Positions 26,892 to 36,900 of a DNA stretch of 43,671 nucleotides are shown here, in pieces. The stretch is from positions 1-43,671 of the forward strand of contig CASEFP010000130.1 in the NCBI GenBank assembly GCA_949287225.1. Reading direction: 5' to 3'. The DNA is from an uncultured Lentisphaeria bacterium. Lineage in GTDB: Bacteria > Verrucomicrobiota > Lentisphaeria > Victivallales > UBA1829. Made by a program: the position numbers and the translations under genes. Under the pieces are notes generated by a model. It had not been told where the DNA came from. It saw nothing but the letters and a program-made list of their open reading frames with translations, and ran no database searches. Position 1 is the stretch's first letter. Every line of letters starts with the position of its first letter.

Positions 26892-27020
26892 CGCGATGCT
26901 TTGCATCGCCAAAAATTGCTTTGTGCTTTTCTTCAGTCCTTCCGCGGTTCAGCTGCGCGAGCTGGTCGCCGGAGGTGAAATCCCCGATACCGCATATGCT
27001 TGCATCGCAATAATCCATTT
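26892..27020 (+). repeat. dispersed hairpin repeat, copy A (upstream of cysK)
   Basis: GCGATGC/GCATCGC (26893-26909), a decayed second hairpin, CAGCT/AGCTG (26950-26964), TCGCC/GGTGA with a G-U pair (26966-26978), AAATCCCCGATACCGCATATG and an ending TAATCCATTT. The order matches copy B almost base for base. The rest of the 470-base gap between 26698 and cysK holds an A-rich stretch (about 27050-27110) and no credible gene; an open frame runs through it into cysK only by chance. Confidence 0.8.
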
Positions 27021-27168
27021 GAAAACAAAAGGAGGAACTGATTCCAATCCGCTTCCGGAAAAAACTTTTGGGAAAAGAAAAAAAAAGAAAAAAAACTTTT
27101 TGATTGGACATTGCAGGAGGATACGGTTAAATTGGCAGAACGGAAAACATCAGGAAAGGATACGGATC

Positions 27169-28098
27169 ATGACAAAAATTGCATCGGACATTCTCCAGCT
27201 CATCGGCAACACCCCTCTTGTAAGACTCAATCAACTGAATTCCACGCGTGCTGAAATTCTCCTGAAACTGGAATTTTTCAATCCGATGTCGAGTGTCAAG
27301 GACCGGATCGGGCTGGCGCTGATCGAAGATGCGGAACAGTCCGGCAAACTCAAGAAAGGCGGTCTCATCATCGAACCGACCAGCGGCAACACCGGAATCG
27401 GCCTCGCAATGGCGGCGGCGGTCAAGGGATACAGACTGATTCTCACCATGCCCGAAACCATGAGCGTCGAACGCCGGAAGCTCCTTGCCGCGCTTGGAGC
27501 GGAAATCGTGCTCACGGAAGGCTCTCTGGGGATGCAGGGATCCATCGACAAAGCCGAGGAGATCCATGCCGCCAATCCGGGTTCGATCATCCCCGGACAG
27601 TTCACCAATCCCGCCAATCCTGCTTATCACTACCGCGTTACCGCGGAGGAGATCCTGCGCGATACGGACAACCGTGTAGACTTTTTTGTCGCGGGAGTCG
27701 GTACCGGCGGCACCCTGAGTGGAATCGGGAAACGCATCAAGGAAGTGAATCCGGACGCAAAGGTTGTTGCAGTCGAACCCAGTGATTCGCCGATCCTTTC
27801 CGGCGGCAAGGCCGGTCCCCATAAACTCCAGGGAATCGGCACCAATTTCATCCCGCAGATTCTGAATACGAAGCTGATCGACGAAGTCGTGGCGGTGGAT
27901 GCCGATGACGCAGGGAATACCGCGCGTGAACTGGCGAAACGCGAAGGCATTCTTGTCGGCATTTCCGCCGGGGCGGCACTGTTCGCGGCGCTCAAGGTCG
28001 GCGCACGGGAGGAAAACGCCGGAAAACGGATTGTCGTCCTGATGCCCGACTCCGGAGAGCGTTATCTCTCCACCTGGCTTTTCAGTGACATTGTCTGA
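27169..28098 (+). CDS. cysK: cysteine synthase (O-acetylserine sulfhydrylase)
   Basis: 309 residues from the ATG at 27169 with AGGAAAGG upstream. The pyridoxal phosphate Lys44 is in SSVKDRIG, the substrate loop TSGNTG is at 71-76, and the phosphate-binding GTGGT is at 178-182. The enzyme makes cysteine from O-acetylserine and sulfide. The open frame extends 134 codons upstream, but that part crosses a noncoding repeat and is not protein. The long leader (from 26699) with repeat copy A makes RNA-level control conceivable. Confidence 0.96.
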   Translation: MTKIASDILQLIGNTPLVRLNQLNSTRAEILLKLEFFNPMSSVKDRIGLALIEDAEQSGKLKKGGLIIEPTSGNTGIGLAMAAAVKGYRLILTMPETMSVERRKLLAALGAEIVLTEGSLGMQGSIDKAEEIHAANPGSIIPGQFTNPANPAYHYRVTAEEILRDTDNRVDFFVAGVGTGGTLSGIGKRIKEVNPDAKVVAVEPSDSPILSGGKAGPHKLQGIGTNFIPQILNTKLIDEVVAVDADDAGNTARELAKREGILVGISAGAALFAALKVGAREENAGKRIVVLMPDSGERYLSTWLFSDIV

Positions 28099-28199
28099 AA
28101 AGGGCTTGGAAATCTTTTCGTTTTCGCGGAAAAAACGGTTGCGGAAACGGAAAAAAAGAGTATTGTTACGGATATATTTCTGAAAAAAGGAGATGTCCC

Positions 28200-28757
28200 A
28201 TGAAAAAGATTCTGCTGCAGATTCTCTTTGCCCTTCTGCTTTTCGGCGGAATGGAGCTGCGGGCCCAATGGCTGGATAAAGTCACGCTGTATGTCCCGAA
28301 TCGGGTGCTGGACCTTCTGGATGTATTCAGTCTAGATGTCGGAACCGGACTTGCCGCGCGTGCGGAACTGCGTTTCACCCGTGCGGTGCAGGGAGGCGCC
28401 GGAATCGGTTATACGGCAAGTCTGGTCAAGGATGTCAACCGCCAGTACGGCTATGCCGTCCGGAACGGATGGGACAGTCTGTTTCCCGGTCTTGCGGCGG
28501 AGGATATTGAACAGCGCCCGACCTCTTCTCTCGTTCAGGAATACTGGATCAGCGGAGCGGGATTCCCGAATCCGATGGATCCGATTTACAACATCCGCGA
28601 CGGAGCGCGGGATTACTGGGAGATCGGCGGGGCGCTCGGACTAGGCGTCATCGAGGCGAAAGTCGCGCTCCATCCCGTCGATATTCTTGACGCCGTGCTC
28701 GGCTTCTTCTTCATCGACATCAAGGGTGACGATCTCACGTTTGAGAACTTCAAGTGA
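28200..28757 (+). CDS. small exported protein of unknown function
   Basis: 185 residues with a clear signal peptide (MKKILLQILFALLLFGGMELRAQ) and AAGGAG upstream. The mature part begins LDKVTLYVPNRVLDLLDVFSLDVGTG and has alternating Gly-rich strands (GGAGIGYTASL, EIGGALGLGVIEAKVAL), suggestive of an outer-membrane-associated beta protein. Similar 'DLLDVFS-DVG' proteins are, as far as I recall, common hypothetical proteins in this group of bacteria; no function is assigned. It stands alone 100 bases after cysK. Confidence 0.75.
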   Translation: MKKILLQILFALLLFGGMELRAQWLDKVTLYVPNRVLDLLDVFSLDVGTGLAARAELRFTRAVQGGAGIGYTASLVKDVNRQYGYAVRNGWDSLFPGLAAEDIEQRPTSSLVQEYWISGAGFPNPMDPIYNIRDGARDYWEIGGALGLGVIEAKVALHPVDILDAVLGFFFIDIKGDDLTFENFK

Positions 28758-28778
28758 GCGGCCTGCACGTCGGTACAG

Positions 28779-29020
28779 TCAGAAGACCGCGCTTTCCCTG
28801 ACGCCGATGTTTTTCAGATGGGAGACATCGTTCCAGCAGCAGAACTGCCAGCGGTCTCCCGTCTGCAGAAGCGGCTTCTGGAAACATTGCTGATCAACGG
28901 CAGGAGCGAACCTTCCGCCACAGGGGCGGCAATGAGATTGATGATCGGGCGCATCACTCCCCCGCGCGTGACGAGAAGCACTTTTTCTCCGGGATGTTTG
29001 GATGCGGCCTGTCTGTGCAA
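28779..29020 (-). pseudogene. C-terminal remnant of a histidine phosphatase (phosphoglycerate-mutase-like) gene
   Basis: On the minus strand one frame reads KHPGEKVLLVTRGGVMRP and continues to a LPLISN segment. Another frame then reads GDRWQFCCWNDVSHLKN up to a TGA at 28779. Together they match the C-terminal half of histidine phosphatases (HPGExVLxVSHGG ... LPLxNxS ... NDxSHL), but a frameshift separates them near 28860, the conserved His of SHGG has become Arg, and the N-terminal half with the RHG motif is absent. The 5' edge merges into the decayed repeat copy at 29004-29071. Confidence 0.6.
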
Positions 29021-29071
29021 GCCGGTCGCCGCTGGCGGTGTTCCCCGATACGGGTGTATGATCTGCGTTGG
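29004..29071 (+). repeat. dispersed hairpin repeat, degenerate partial copy
   Basis: Retains GCGG, a spoiled third hairpin (GCAAGCCGGTCG), TCGCC/GGCGG (29026-29038, one U-G pair), then TTCCCCGATACGGGTGTATG, which aligns with the CCCCGATACCGCGTATG part of copy B. It ends at the edge of the phosphatase remnant, between converging genes. Confidence 0.5.
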
Positions 29072-29077
29072 AATTGT

Positions 29078-31363
29078 TCATTTCCCGCTTCCGAACTTTT
29101 TCTGGTCGGAAAGTGACATTCCGCCGATGATCTGACCATTGTCAAGGGGGTCTTCCTGGCGCAGCTTCAGATCCTTGAAGAAATGGCAGAAATCAATGAT
29201 GCCTCCGATGAAGAACCAGACGGTTGAAATCACACCGATCACAGTGGCAACGGCTAGCTGCGTTACAAAGAAGTAAGTGCTCCACCATTCCAGCGGCCAT
29301 GGACTGATCAGGTTCCAGATCACGACCGCGACGAAACTGAGCAGAAACACATAGCCGAAACTGTATGCGAAGATGAACCAGGTTATGATTTTGTCCGCAC
29401 GCGTGAATTCCGGCGTGATTCCAATCATTTTCCGGAAGATTGTTTTGAGACTCCAGTCATACTGCAGTTTTTCCGGTTTGTCTGGATCGCGGTAGAGTCC
29501 CCGGTGCAGCATGCGGTCGAGATTGAAGGGTTTTCTGCAGGTCAGCAGGGAGACGAGGACATATGCCGCGAGTCCCGTCAGGGAGGAGAGGAATGACAGT
29601 TCCACGGAGTTGATCGGGAATTTGACCGCGTCCATCCGCCAGACGATATAAGGCTGGAACGGTCCTGAGACTGTTTGCAGGAAGCTGTCCAGGGGATCGG
29701 CCCATTCCATTTCCACAAGAAAAGGATAAACCGTTTTTGCCCAGTTATACTGCATGAAAAGTCCGGAAAGCGCTACGCCTGCGCCGCAGAATACCGCGGA
29801 AAAGGCTCCCGCAGTCGTTCCGAAACGGCTGTAAAGTCCGAACAGCGTCACGGGACCGGCGCCGCCGACCCAGATGGAGGTCATGATCGTGACGAACATA
29901 TTGATGAAATCCACGTTGACAAAGAAGAGCGAGGCGACGAAAAAGAAGAGGGTGACGGCGATTGTCCCGAGGCGAAGCAGAAGCAGATGCGTTTTCGGTG
30001 AGAGCGGTTGTTTGACGGCAGGCAGAACAACATCCTGGATCAGCGTCGCCGCGCTTCCGAAAATGCGGGAGTCGTCGGTGGAGACCATGAACATGATCAT
30101 CAGGGCGCAGAAGATGCCGATCAGTCCCCGCGGCAGGATTTCCCGGTAGGTCGCCGGCAGGAGCATCTGATGGTAAATCGTCCGGAATTGCTGGAACAGG
30201 TAATTGGATCTGCCGTCTGTACCAAGTGTCCGGTGAACGGTGTCCAGGTAAATGGTGTCCGGATTCCGTGTGCGGGAGAGTGGGGCCGCCGTTCCCGTTA
30301 CATGTTCCGATGGCGGAATGTGGAGGACGGACTCTTTGGCCGCGTTCTTGTTCGGATGAGAGTCCGGGACAACCTCATCCAGCACCTTCACGGAGAGTTC
30401 CCTGCGCAGCTCATTTGCCTGTCCGGCGAAATCCCGGTGGTTCATAAATGTCAGCACCGTGACGGCAAGCAGGATGCAGAGAACCCAGGCGAATCCCTGC
30501 CGCCAGGTGCCCAGAATTCCCGCCATTTTCTGTTCATGGGGCGTTTTCGCACAGATGATGGAACCGCCTCCGAACCAGCTCGCGCGGTTCAGAACCGTTC
30601 CGAAAACAACGACAAACAAGCCGAAGAGGTTGAAATCGCGGAGTTTTTCAATGTCGAAGGGATTCAGAAAACTCTCTCCCGCGGCACGGTCCGCCATGAC
30701 AGGGGCGATCTGATTGTCCCATGAAAAGTTGAAGTAGAGAAACAGGGCGAGCAGAATGAAGATCGGGTAGCAGAGAAGTCCCTGAAGACAGTCCGTCACG
30801 ATCAGGGAGATCTGTCCCGCGGTAAGCATGATGACCAGCGCAATCAGCAGAACCGCGGCGAGGACCGTGGCGAAAGTGGAAATACGGATTCCCCAGAGTT
30901 CAAAATAGTGGGGAAATCCGAGGTAATAAATGAAAAAGCGCGCGGCGATGGCCGGCGCGATCGCGTTTGTGATCATTTCCGAAAGGGTCCGGATGACGGC
31001 GGCAAAGATCCGGAAGGCCTTGTTGTAACGCATTTCCAGAAACTGTCCGGCGGAAAGCGCCTTCGTCTCCCGATAGCGGTAGACGCAGTATCCCGTCAGA
31101 GCGAGAAACATTCCGAGAGGTCCGATGATCGTTTCCCAGAATCCGATGGCGAATCCCGTCTGATACTTGATTTCGACCAGCGCGACCATTCCAATCACAC
31201 TCAGGCCGCCTGCCATATCGCTCACACACATCATGTAGCGTCCCGCCGCACGTCCTGCCGCGAGATAGTCGACGACGCCGCGGACATAACGGCGGGAATA
31301 AAAGGCGAAGAACAAAACAACAGAAAGAATTCCGATTACAATACCCCAGTCGATCCAGCTCAT
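29078..31363 (-). CDS. sodium:solute symporter (SSS family)
   Basis: 761 residues, longer than the usual 480-600. Multiple membrane helices begin with WGIVIGILSVVLFFAFYSRR. SSS features include the VVDYLAAGRAAGRYM segment near residue 30, which corresponds to the 'F-L-A-G-R' region, and the MVSTDDSRIFGSAATLIQD segment near 426-444. A hydrophilic insertion of about 100 residues (307-408) lies between helices and is not typical. Probably takes up a sugar or sugar acid with Na+. Divergent from an AraC regulator 100 bases away, which likely controls it. GGAG lies about 11 bases before the start. Confidence 0.9.
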   Translation of the reverse strand: MSWIDWGIVIGILSVVLFFAFYSRRYVRGVVDYLAAGRAAGRYMMCVSDMAGGLSVIGMVALVEIKYQTGFAIGFWETIIGPLGMFLALTGYCVYRYRETKALSAGQFLEMRYNKAFRIFAAVIRTLSEMITNAIAPAIAARFFIYYLGFPHYFELWGIRISTFATVLAAVLLIALVIMLTAGQISLIVTDCLQGLLCYPIFILLALFLYFNFSWDNQIAPVMADRAAGESFLNPFDIEKLRDFNLFGLFVVVFGTVLNRASWFGGGSIICAKTPHEQKMAGILGTWRQGFAWVLCILLAVTVLTFMNHRDFAGQANELRRELSVKVLDEVVPDSHPNKNAAKESVLHIPPSEHVTGTAAPLSRTRNPDTIYLDTVHRTLGTDGRSNYLFQQFRTIYHQMLLPATYREILPRGLIGIFCALMIMFMVSTDDSRIFGSAATLIQDVVLPAVKQPLSPKTHLLLLRLGTIAVTLFFFVASLFFVNVDFINMFVTIMTSIWVGGAGPVTLFGLYSRFGTTAGAFSAVFCGAGVALSGLFMQYNWAKTVYPFLVEMEWADPLDSFLQTVSGPFQPYIVWRMDAVKFPINSVELSFLSSLTGLAAYVLVSLLTCRKPFNLDRMLHRGLYRDPDKPEKLQYDWSLKTIFRKMIGITPEFTRADKIITWFIFAYSFGYVFLLSFVAVVIWNLISPWPLEWWSTYFFVTQLAVATVIGVISTVWFFIGGIIDFCHFFKDLKLRQEDPLDNGQIIGGMSLSDQKKFGSGK

Positions 31364-31401
31364 TTTGCTATTTTCTCCGGCAAAAATTTGATTTTTGGGT
31401 T

Positions 31402-31430
31402 TTGACGCATTCTATTATGAAGCATATCCT
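31402..31430 (+). promoter_or_regulatory. promoter of the AraC-type regulator gene
   Basis: TTGACG (31402-31407), a 17-base spacer, TATCCT (31425-31430), in the 100-base divergent region shared with the symporter gene. Confidence 0.45.
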
Positions 31431-31463
31431 TCAGGAATATACGTTCAGCAATGGGAAAATACG

Positions 31464-32333
31464 ATGGATAAAACAATCATCGTTTATGATATAATCACTC
31501 CTGAAAAAATTCAGGTTCACCGGGTTTCCGGGAAACCGGATCCTTTTTCCGAGGAGTTCGGCTGCCAGATTGTCCTGACTCACAACGCTCTTGTCGGAGG
31601 GCCGTGCGACAGCCATGCGGCCAATCGTTATTTTGAATTTTTCTGTCTCTCGCATATCATTGACGGGCATGGTGTCTACCTGGAAAAAGGCAGGAAGGAG
31701 ATTTATTTCGAGCCGGGCAGTCTTGTTATCGCGCTTCCCGGCGTGGTTCAGTGTTACGGCGGCCACCGCGCCAAATACGTCGAGGATTCGATCTGTTTCC
31801 GCGGCCGCCTGCCTGATCTGCTGCTGAAATCCGGAATCATTCAGGGGGGTGTTTTTTCCTTCGGACTTGGACGGAGACTCCTGCCGATTATCGAACAGGC
31901 GGAAAATCCGATCCGTGAAAACCAGCTCCTGGCCTCGCTGATGCTTCTCCGTCTGCTTTACGACATTCATCAGGAAAACAAGACGATCGAATCCAATACG
32001 GTTTCCTCGATTGCCCAGCTGATCAAGGAGATGAAGAATTCTCCAGGGAAATGGTGGACAGTCCCGGAAATGGCGGAATACTGCGGCATCAGCGAAACGC
32101 ACTTCCGGCGTCTTTTCGAGGAATCTCTCGGCGTTTCTCCGAAAAACTATGCGGACCGGCTCAAAATCAATGCCGCATGCGAACTGCTCACGCAGACCGA
32201 TCTGACCCTTGCGGACATAGCAAAGCGGCTCGGCTATATGGATCCGTTTCATTTCAGCAGAAGATTCAAAACGCTGACGGGAATCTCTCCCTCCGTCTAC
32301 CGGGATAACTATTTCCGGCGGAAAACCTCCTGA
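31464..32333 (+). CDS. AraC-family transcriptional regulator
   Basis: 289 residues from the ATG at 31464 (MDKTIIVYDIITPEK). The N-terminal half is a cupin-like sensor domain. The C-terminal 100 residues carry two helix-turn-helix motifs (WWTVPEMAEYCGISETHFRRLFE and LTLADIAKRLGYMDPFHFSRRFK) and the family ending GISPSVYRDN. An in-frame non-ATG start at 31395 would overlap the promoter and was not used. Such regulators activate sugar genes; the divergent symporter and the facing glycan genes are likely targets. Confidence 0.92.
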   Translation: MDKTIIVYDIITPEKIQVHRVSGKPDPFSEEFGCQIVLTHNALVGGPCDSHAANRYFEFFCLSHIIDGHGVYLEKGRKEIYFEPGSLVIALPGVVQCYGGHRAKYVEDSICFRGRLPDLLLKSGIIQGGVFSFGLGRRLLPIIEQAENPIRENQLLASLMLLRLLYDIHQENKTIESNTVSSIAQLIKEMKNSPGKWWTVPEMAEYCGISETHFRRLFEESLGVSPKNYADRLKINAACELLTQTDLTLADIAKRLGYMDPFHFSRRFKTLTGISPSVYRDNYFRRKTS

Positions 32334-32375
32334 CGGCAGCTGTTCCGGGCAGTGCAGGCGTTTCGATGAGTTTTT

Positions 32376-33131
32376 TCAGAATGCCGGCTGCGTCAGGTCC
32401 ATGCTTTTGGAGGCCCAGTACTGCTCCCAGTTCCTCAATTCATTGAATCCGGCATTGTTTTTCTTGACTCGGTGCGGACTCACATGACCGTCGCACCAGA
32501 GGAAGTTTGCCATGAATCCGTGGAGGATTGTTTTGGCTTCGAAGTTGAAATCCGTTCCGGAAACCTTGCTGATGTTCATATGAGTATAGCCCCGGTCGCG
32601 GAACATGACCGTGCTGGATTTGTTCGGGACACGTCCGGATTTCGTCGTTCCGAAATTGTCGGACGAGCCGTTGACGAGGAACCCATAGCGGAACAGAATC
32701 GGATTGGCCTGGAACGAGCATTTCTCATCCTCATAGACCGGCCGGGCGCCGTCATACTCGCAGACCGGATTGCCGTCATTTGCGGGACAGACCAGAATTT
32801 TATAGCTGGCATAATCTATCATGGATGTCAGCATGTTTCCGAGCGTATTGGTGATCAATTTGCCGCTGTTGTCATACTTCCAGTGCTCGGAAGGCTCCTT
32901 TCTCTGGGAGGGATAATAATCCTTGTAGTCGTCCAGATACATCATGAGGGAGGTCCCCAGCTGCTTCAGATTTGAGGTGCAGGTGATCGCACGTGCCTTT
33001 TCCCTGGCCTTGTTCAGTGCCGGGAGAAGCATGGATGCCAGGATTGCGATGATCGCGATCACGACGAGGAGCTCTATCAAGGTGAAAATCCGAATATGCT
33101 TCCATGTGGAAAGTCTGCTTTTTTTCATCAT
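32376..33131 (-). CDS. prepilin-type N-terminal cleavage/methylation domain protein
   Basis: 251 residues, starting at the MM pair at 33131 with GGGAAA upstream. The leader [15 protein letters not shown] precedes [19 protein letters not shown] and [20 protein letters not shown], the standard pseudopilin helix of this group. The residue before Phe is Ile rather than Gly. A WCDGHVSP motif is close to the C-terminus. The intergenic stretch to the next gene (33132-33308) is AT-rich, with a TATTATACT sequence that could be a -10 box, so it may have its own promoter. Convergent with the AraC gene. Confidence 0.9.
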   Translation of the reverse strand: MMKKSRLSTWKHIRIFTLIELLVVIAIIAILASMLLPALNKAREKARAITCTSNLKQLGTSLMMYLDDYKDYYPSQRKEPSEHWKYDNSGKLITNTLGNMLTSMIDYASYKILVCPANDGNPVCEYDGARPVYEDEKCSFQANPILFRYGFLVNGSSDNFGTTKSGRVPNKSSTVMFRDRGYTHMNISKVSGTDFNFEAKTILHGFMANFLWCDGHVSPHRVKKNNAGFNELRNWEQYWASKSMDLTQPAF

Positions 33132-33308
33132 GTTTTTCCCTGTTTGTGTGTGGAGCGCCTGTTTTGCTGAAAGTGAAATATTCATTTTTCTCTTATTTCC
33201 CTCTGTCGTTCCGGACTGAGCGAATCTGCTTTAAGTATAATATGGAAAAGGTTGTTTGAGAATGGATTTTTCGATTTCCCCGCATGTCTCTTTCAATCAG
33301 ACGGTTAT

Positions 33309-33992
33309 TCAGAACATCGGAGTTCCGTCCGGATTCAGCCCGTAGGATTTGTCTCTGGAGATCATGGATTCGGAAAGCAGCGCAGCGCTGCCGTCCGCCA
33401 TGATAACATTGAGCTTGTCCTGGTGGACGCGCTCCGCCGCCCGCCAGTGATTTCTGCCGAAACGGTATTTTCCGTTTCCCGCGAAACGGGCTGTCAGGCT
33501 GAGTCCGATCTGTGTGAGACCGCGGTCGGTGAGCAGCAGAATCCGTTCCGGTGTCGGAATGGCGTCGATTTTCATGGCTTCGGCATTGTTTCTGTTCAGA
33601 AGCATGGCATTGCCTTCAAAGGAACAGGCCTCGTCCTGAATCACGGGACGGTAGATTTTCTCCTGATTGAACGGCGCGGCGGGGCAGAGAAAGTTCTCCG
33701 TCGGAATGTAGTTGCACAGTTCGCGGAGCATATTCATCTTGGAGTCAAAGGAGAAACGCCACTCCGAAAGCCAGCGCTCATTCGGTTCCAGACCCGCGCG
33801 CGGCAGAAAACCGCCGTGATCCGAGGCGTAGGCGCGGATTCCGCGCCACATGTTCGCCTGGGCTGCCGCGCATTGCGCCTGTTTGTCCCTGCCGCCCGCA
33901 AGAGTTCCCGCCGCGAAGACGGCAGTGCAGAGCAGGGCCGCCGTGCAGCAGACCAGGATCAGTTCCGTCAAAGTGAAACGATATGTTTTCAT
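33309..33992 (-). CDS. prepilin-like protein with divergent leader
   Basis: 227 residues from the ATG at 33992 (AGGAG 9 bases upstream). The leader is only MKTYR, followed by FTLTELILVCCTAALLCTA, a prepilin helix with an altered core (Thr at position 4, two Cys) and Arg before Phe. The globular part resembles its neighbour (CAAAQANMWRGIRAYASDHGGFLPR, TDRGLT, IMADGSAA). It starts one base after the stop of the LamG gene, so the two are translationally linked and may act together. Confidence 0.85.
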   Translation of the reverse strand: MKTYRFTLTELILVCCTAALLCTAVFAAGTLAGGRDKQAQCAAAQANMWRGIRAYASDHGGFLPRAGLEPNERWLSEWRFSFDSKMNMLRELCNYIPTENFLCPAAPFNQEKIYRPVIQDEACSFEGNAMLLNRNNAEAMKIDAIPTPERILLLTDRGLTQIGLSLTARFAGNGKYRFGRNHWRAAERVHQDKLNVIMADGSAALLSESMISRDKSYGLNPDGTPMF

Positions 33993-33993
33993 G

Positions 33994-36900
33994 TTATTTT
34001 TCTCCTGTTGTTTTGTAGTTGAGACGGCTTCCGTGTTCCATCCGGAAAACGCGCAGTTCATAGGGACGCAGTTCCAGTTCACCGGAGGAGATCTTGCCGC
34101 CGGCAATCGGATCCATCCCGCTTCCGGTGGCCGTCAGGGTTCCGGAAAGTGTTTTCATGCCGGTATTGAGCAGGTAATACCAGTCGGACCCCTCGGCGGA
34201 GGCCCTGCGCACAAGCGCGTCACCGCTGCGTGCGCTGTCCGTGAACTTTACGCGGGGAAGCATCCGGAAGGCCGTGGTCCATTCCCGGACGAGCGTTTCC
34301 GCGCCGTGGATGCCGAGCGTATAGCCGCCGCTGGTGATCTCCATCGGATCGAACATTTCCAGCGCACGCGCGTAATAACGCAGAAGATATCTTCCCGACG
34401 GCAGCGGGGCACAGCAGCGTCCCGGAGCCTCCGTTTTCCACGGAAGCGGCATTTTCATGGCTTTTTCACCGGTGCACTGACCGTGGGATTCCAGATACTG
34501 TTCATGAATATTGACCGCTCCGGCGTATCCGAGAAGCGGTTTCTGGAAGGCTTCTGTCAGGTCGATATCCGGGGCGACCATGGTCTCACGCGGACGATAT
34601 TTCTCCTCGGCGCGGAGGATGCCGAGATTGAACATCCGGTTCAGGCAGATTCCGGGATTTGCCGCAAGCCTCTTCAGATCCAGTCCCATCTCCAGAAAGG
34701 GATTTTCCGAATATGGCTGTTTGAGATACATTCCCCCGGAGGTGCAGTAGAGCGTCGAACTCGGCACGTCAAGCATGAGATAGAGTTTCGCATCCGGGTT
34801 GACTTTTCTCAGGCGTCCCGCGATTCTCTCATAAAAGGAGGTGACGAGATCGGCGCGCCACAGAAGAAATGCCTTGCGGCGTTCCGGATTTTCCCTGATC
34901 CATTTCGCCCTTGTCCGGAAACGCTCCGCTTTCCCGGGGATTCCCGGCAGCGTTTCGTTCCGGAATTTTGCAAACTCATGCATTGTCCAGTCGTCATAAG
35001 AGCCGTCAAGCCAGAGCCCCAGCTGTGTCGGGTTCCACATATTCAGGAAAAAAGAAATTCCGCCGAAACTGGGCAGGCCGCCGCACATGGCGATGTTTTC
35101 CTCTACAATGTTCTCCACGGCTTTCTGCACTTCCGGGCGGAGGGCATTGTAAATCGGAGGCCGTTCCATGCGGGGCGTATTTGAAACAACCCCGTCCGCG
35201 GAAACCGTATTCAGAAAATCCTCTCCCGCAATAATCCTGTCGCTGGTGCCGAAACGCGGAGCCAGCGACGGCATGCGCGACATGGCGAAACTTGGAACAA
35301 ACTTGATTCCGCGTTCCGCACAGCGCAATGCAAACAGTCTTGGAAATTCCGCGGGATGATGACGCATGCCGCTGGGCCATGTTCCCGGTTCCCTGCTGCT
35401 CTTGTAGAGCGGCCCCGCATACCAGACTGTCGGATAAATCATAATATTCTGTCCGGTCCAGCTGAAATAATCCATTGCGGCTTTGAGCTGTCGGTCATAT
35501 TCGACATAATCCGTCCCCCCGATGCCGCCGAAGCACATTGAGAGAACGGGATCTTCCCAGTAAAGGCCGGCACGCCGGGCATTTTTCGCGCCGGAAGAGG
35601 GGATCTGCGCCGCCGGGCCGTAACGATCATCGGCAATCGCGTATTCAACACTGATTTCTCCAACCGCCGCAGGCTGTGCAAACGCATAGCTCTCAAAGAT
35701 CACTCCGAGATTTCTGCTCCTGTGGCGGAAGATATATTCATAAGGAAGGACTTTTCCTGTATTTGGATACTCCGCACTGCAGAGGATTCCGCTGCCGAGC
35801 ACCTGCTGTTCCAGACCACAGGTTCTTGCGGGTGCAAAATCCGGCAGAGTCTGGGAAACCAGTGTGATGCGTTTACGATTGTCCGGAATCTTGAAACGGA
35901 CGCGCAGGAGAAGATCTTTTTCCGGCAGCTCAAAGAGATAGGCGAAACGGTTGTGCATCAGAACGCCGGCTTCACGGTAACGGAAATTCCCGTAAACACG
36001 CGGAACCGTCAAACCCTTATGCGCCGCTGGTTCCTCCGAGTAGGGGTCCACTTTTCGTATGAGGCGCCATACCGGCGCTTTTTTCATCGGTGCATCCAGC
36101 GGTTTCGGACTGTAAAACTCCGTGAAAGCTGTTCGCGGCAGTTTGCCTCCCGGTCCTTCAAGCCATTGGGATTTCAATGTGATGCGTCCGTCGGCATCCG
36201 GCGCGAACGGCGGGGGGATGCGGAGAATTGTGTTTTCGCCTGCTGGAATGGTGCGGTCTTCAAAGGTCAATGCCGGAGCGTTGTTCCGGGAGACCGTGAT
36301 GTTTCCCCGGAAGGCTGCCGAACCGATGTTCCGGAAGTTCAGTTCGACGGGCGTGTGTGTTCCAGACAGGACATCATGAGTATTGCCGGAGACACTCAGC
36401 ATCGGCATTGCGACTCGTTTGAAGCGCTTTTGAATTTCTTCGGGTGTCATCGGTCTGTCGTAAATGAGGACGGAATCAATCGCTGCGTCCGCATAACGGC
36501 CATTCTGTCCATTGGATCCGATCCACAGTTTTTCCGGTCTACCGGGTTTCCATGGTTTCACCTGGCGCTTCTCAACAAGGTTTCCATTGACATAAAGAGC
36601 GGTTTTTCCCGAATTCTCATAAGTTGCGACCACATGGTTCCAGATCCCCGGCTGCCAGAAATTGTTGGCGACACGTCCATAAACCAGACGCGGGCCGGGG
36701 TCCACATCGAAGCGGATATAGGTTTCCCAGAGCCAGAGATAGGGATAGCCTTCCACTGCCCAGCGGTCGGTGCAGACAAAAACATGATCCTGCGGCGTAC
36801 AGCCTTTTTCACTTGGTTTCACCCATACTTCGATCGTACCCTTGTCTGTAGGAAACAGCCGGCCGGAATAGCCGAGACGGCCTTTGTCCGATGCAAACGC

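Noticed and set aside
26767..27168. 134-residue N-terminal extension of cysK
   Set aside because: It would translate the hairpin repeat and an A-rich tract; the internal ATG has a ribosome site and begins the family sequence.
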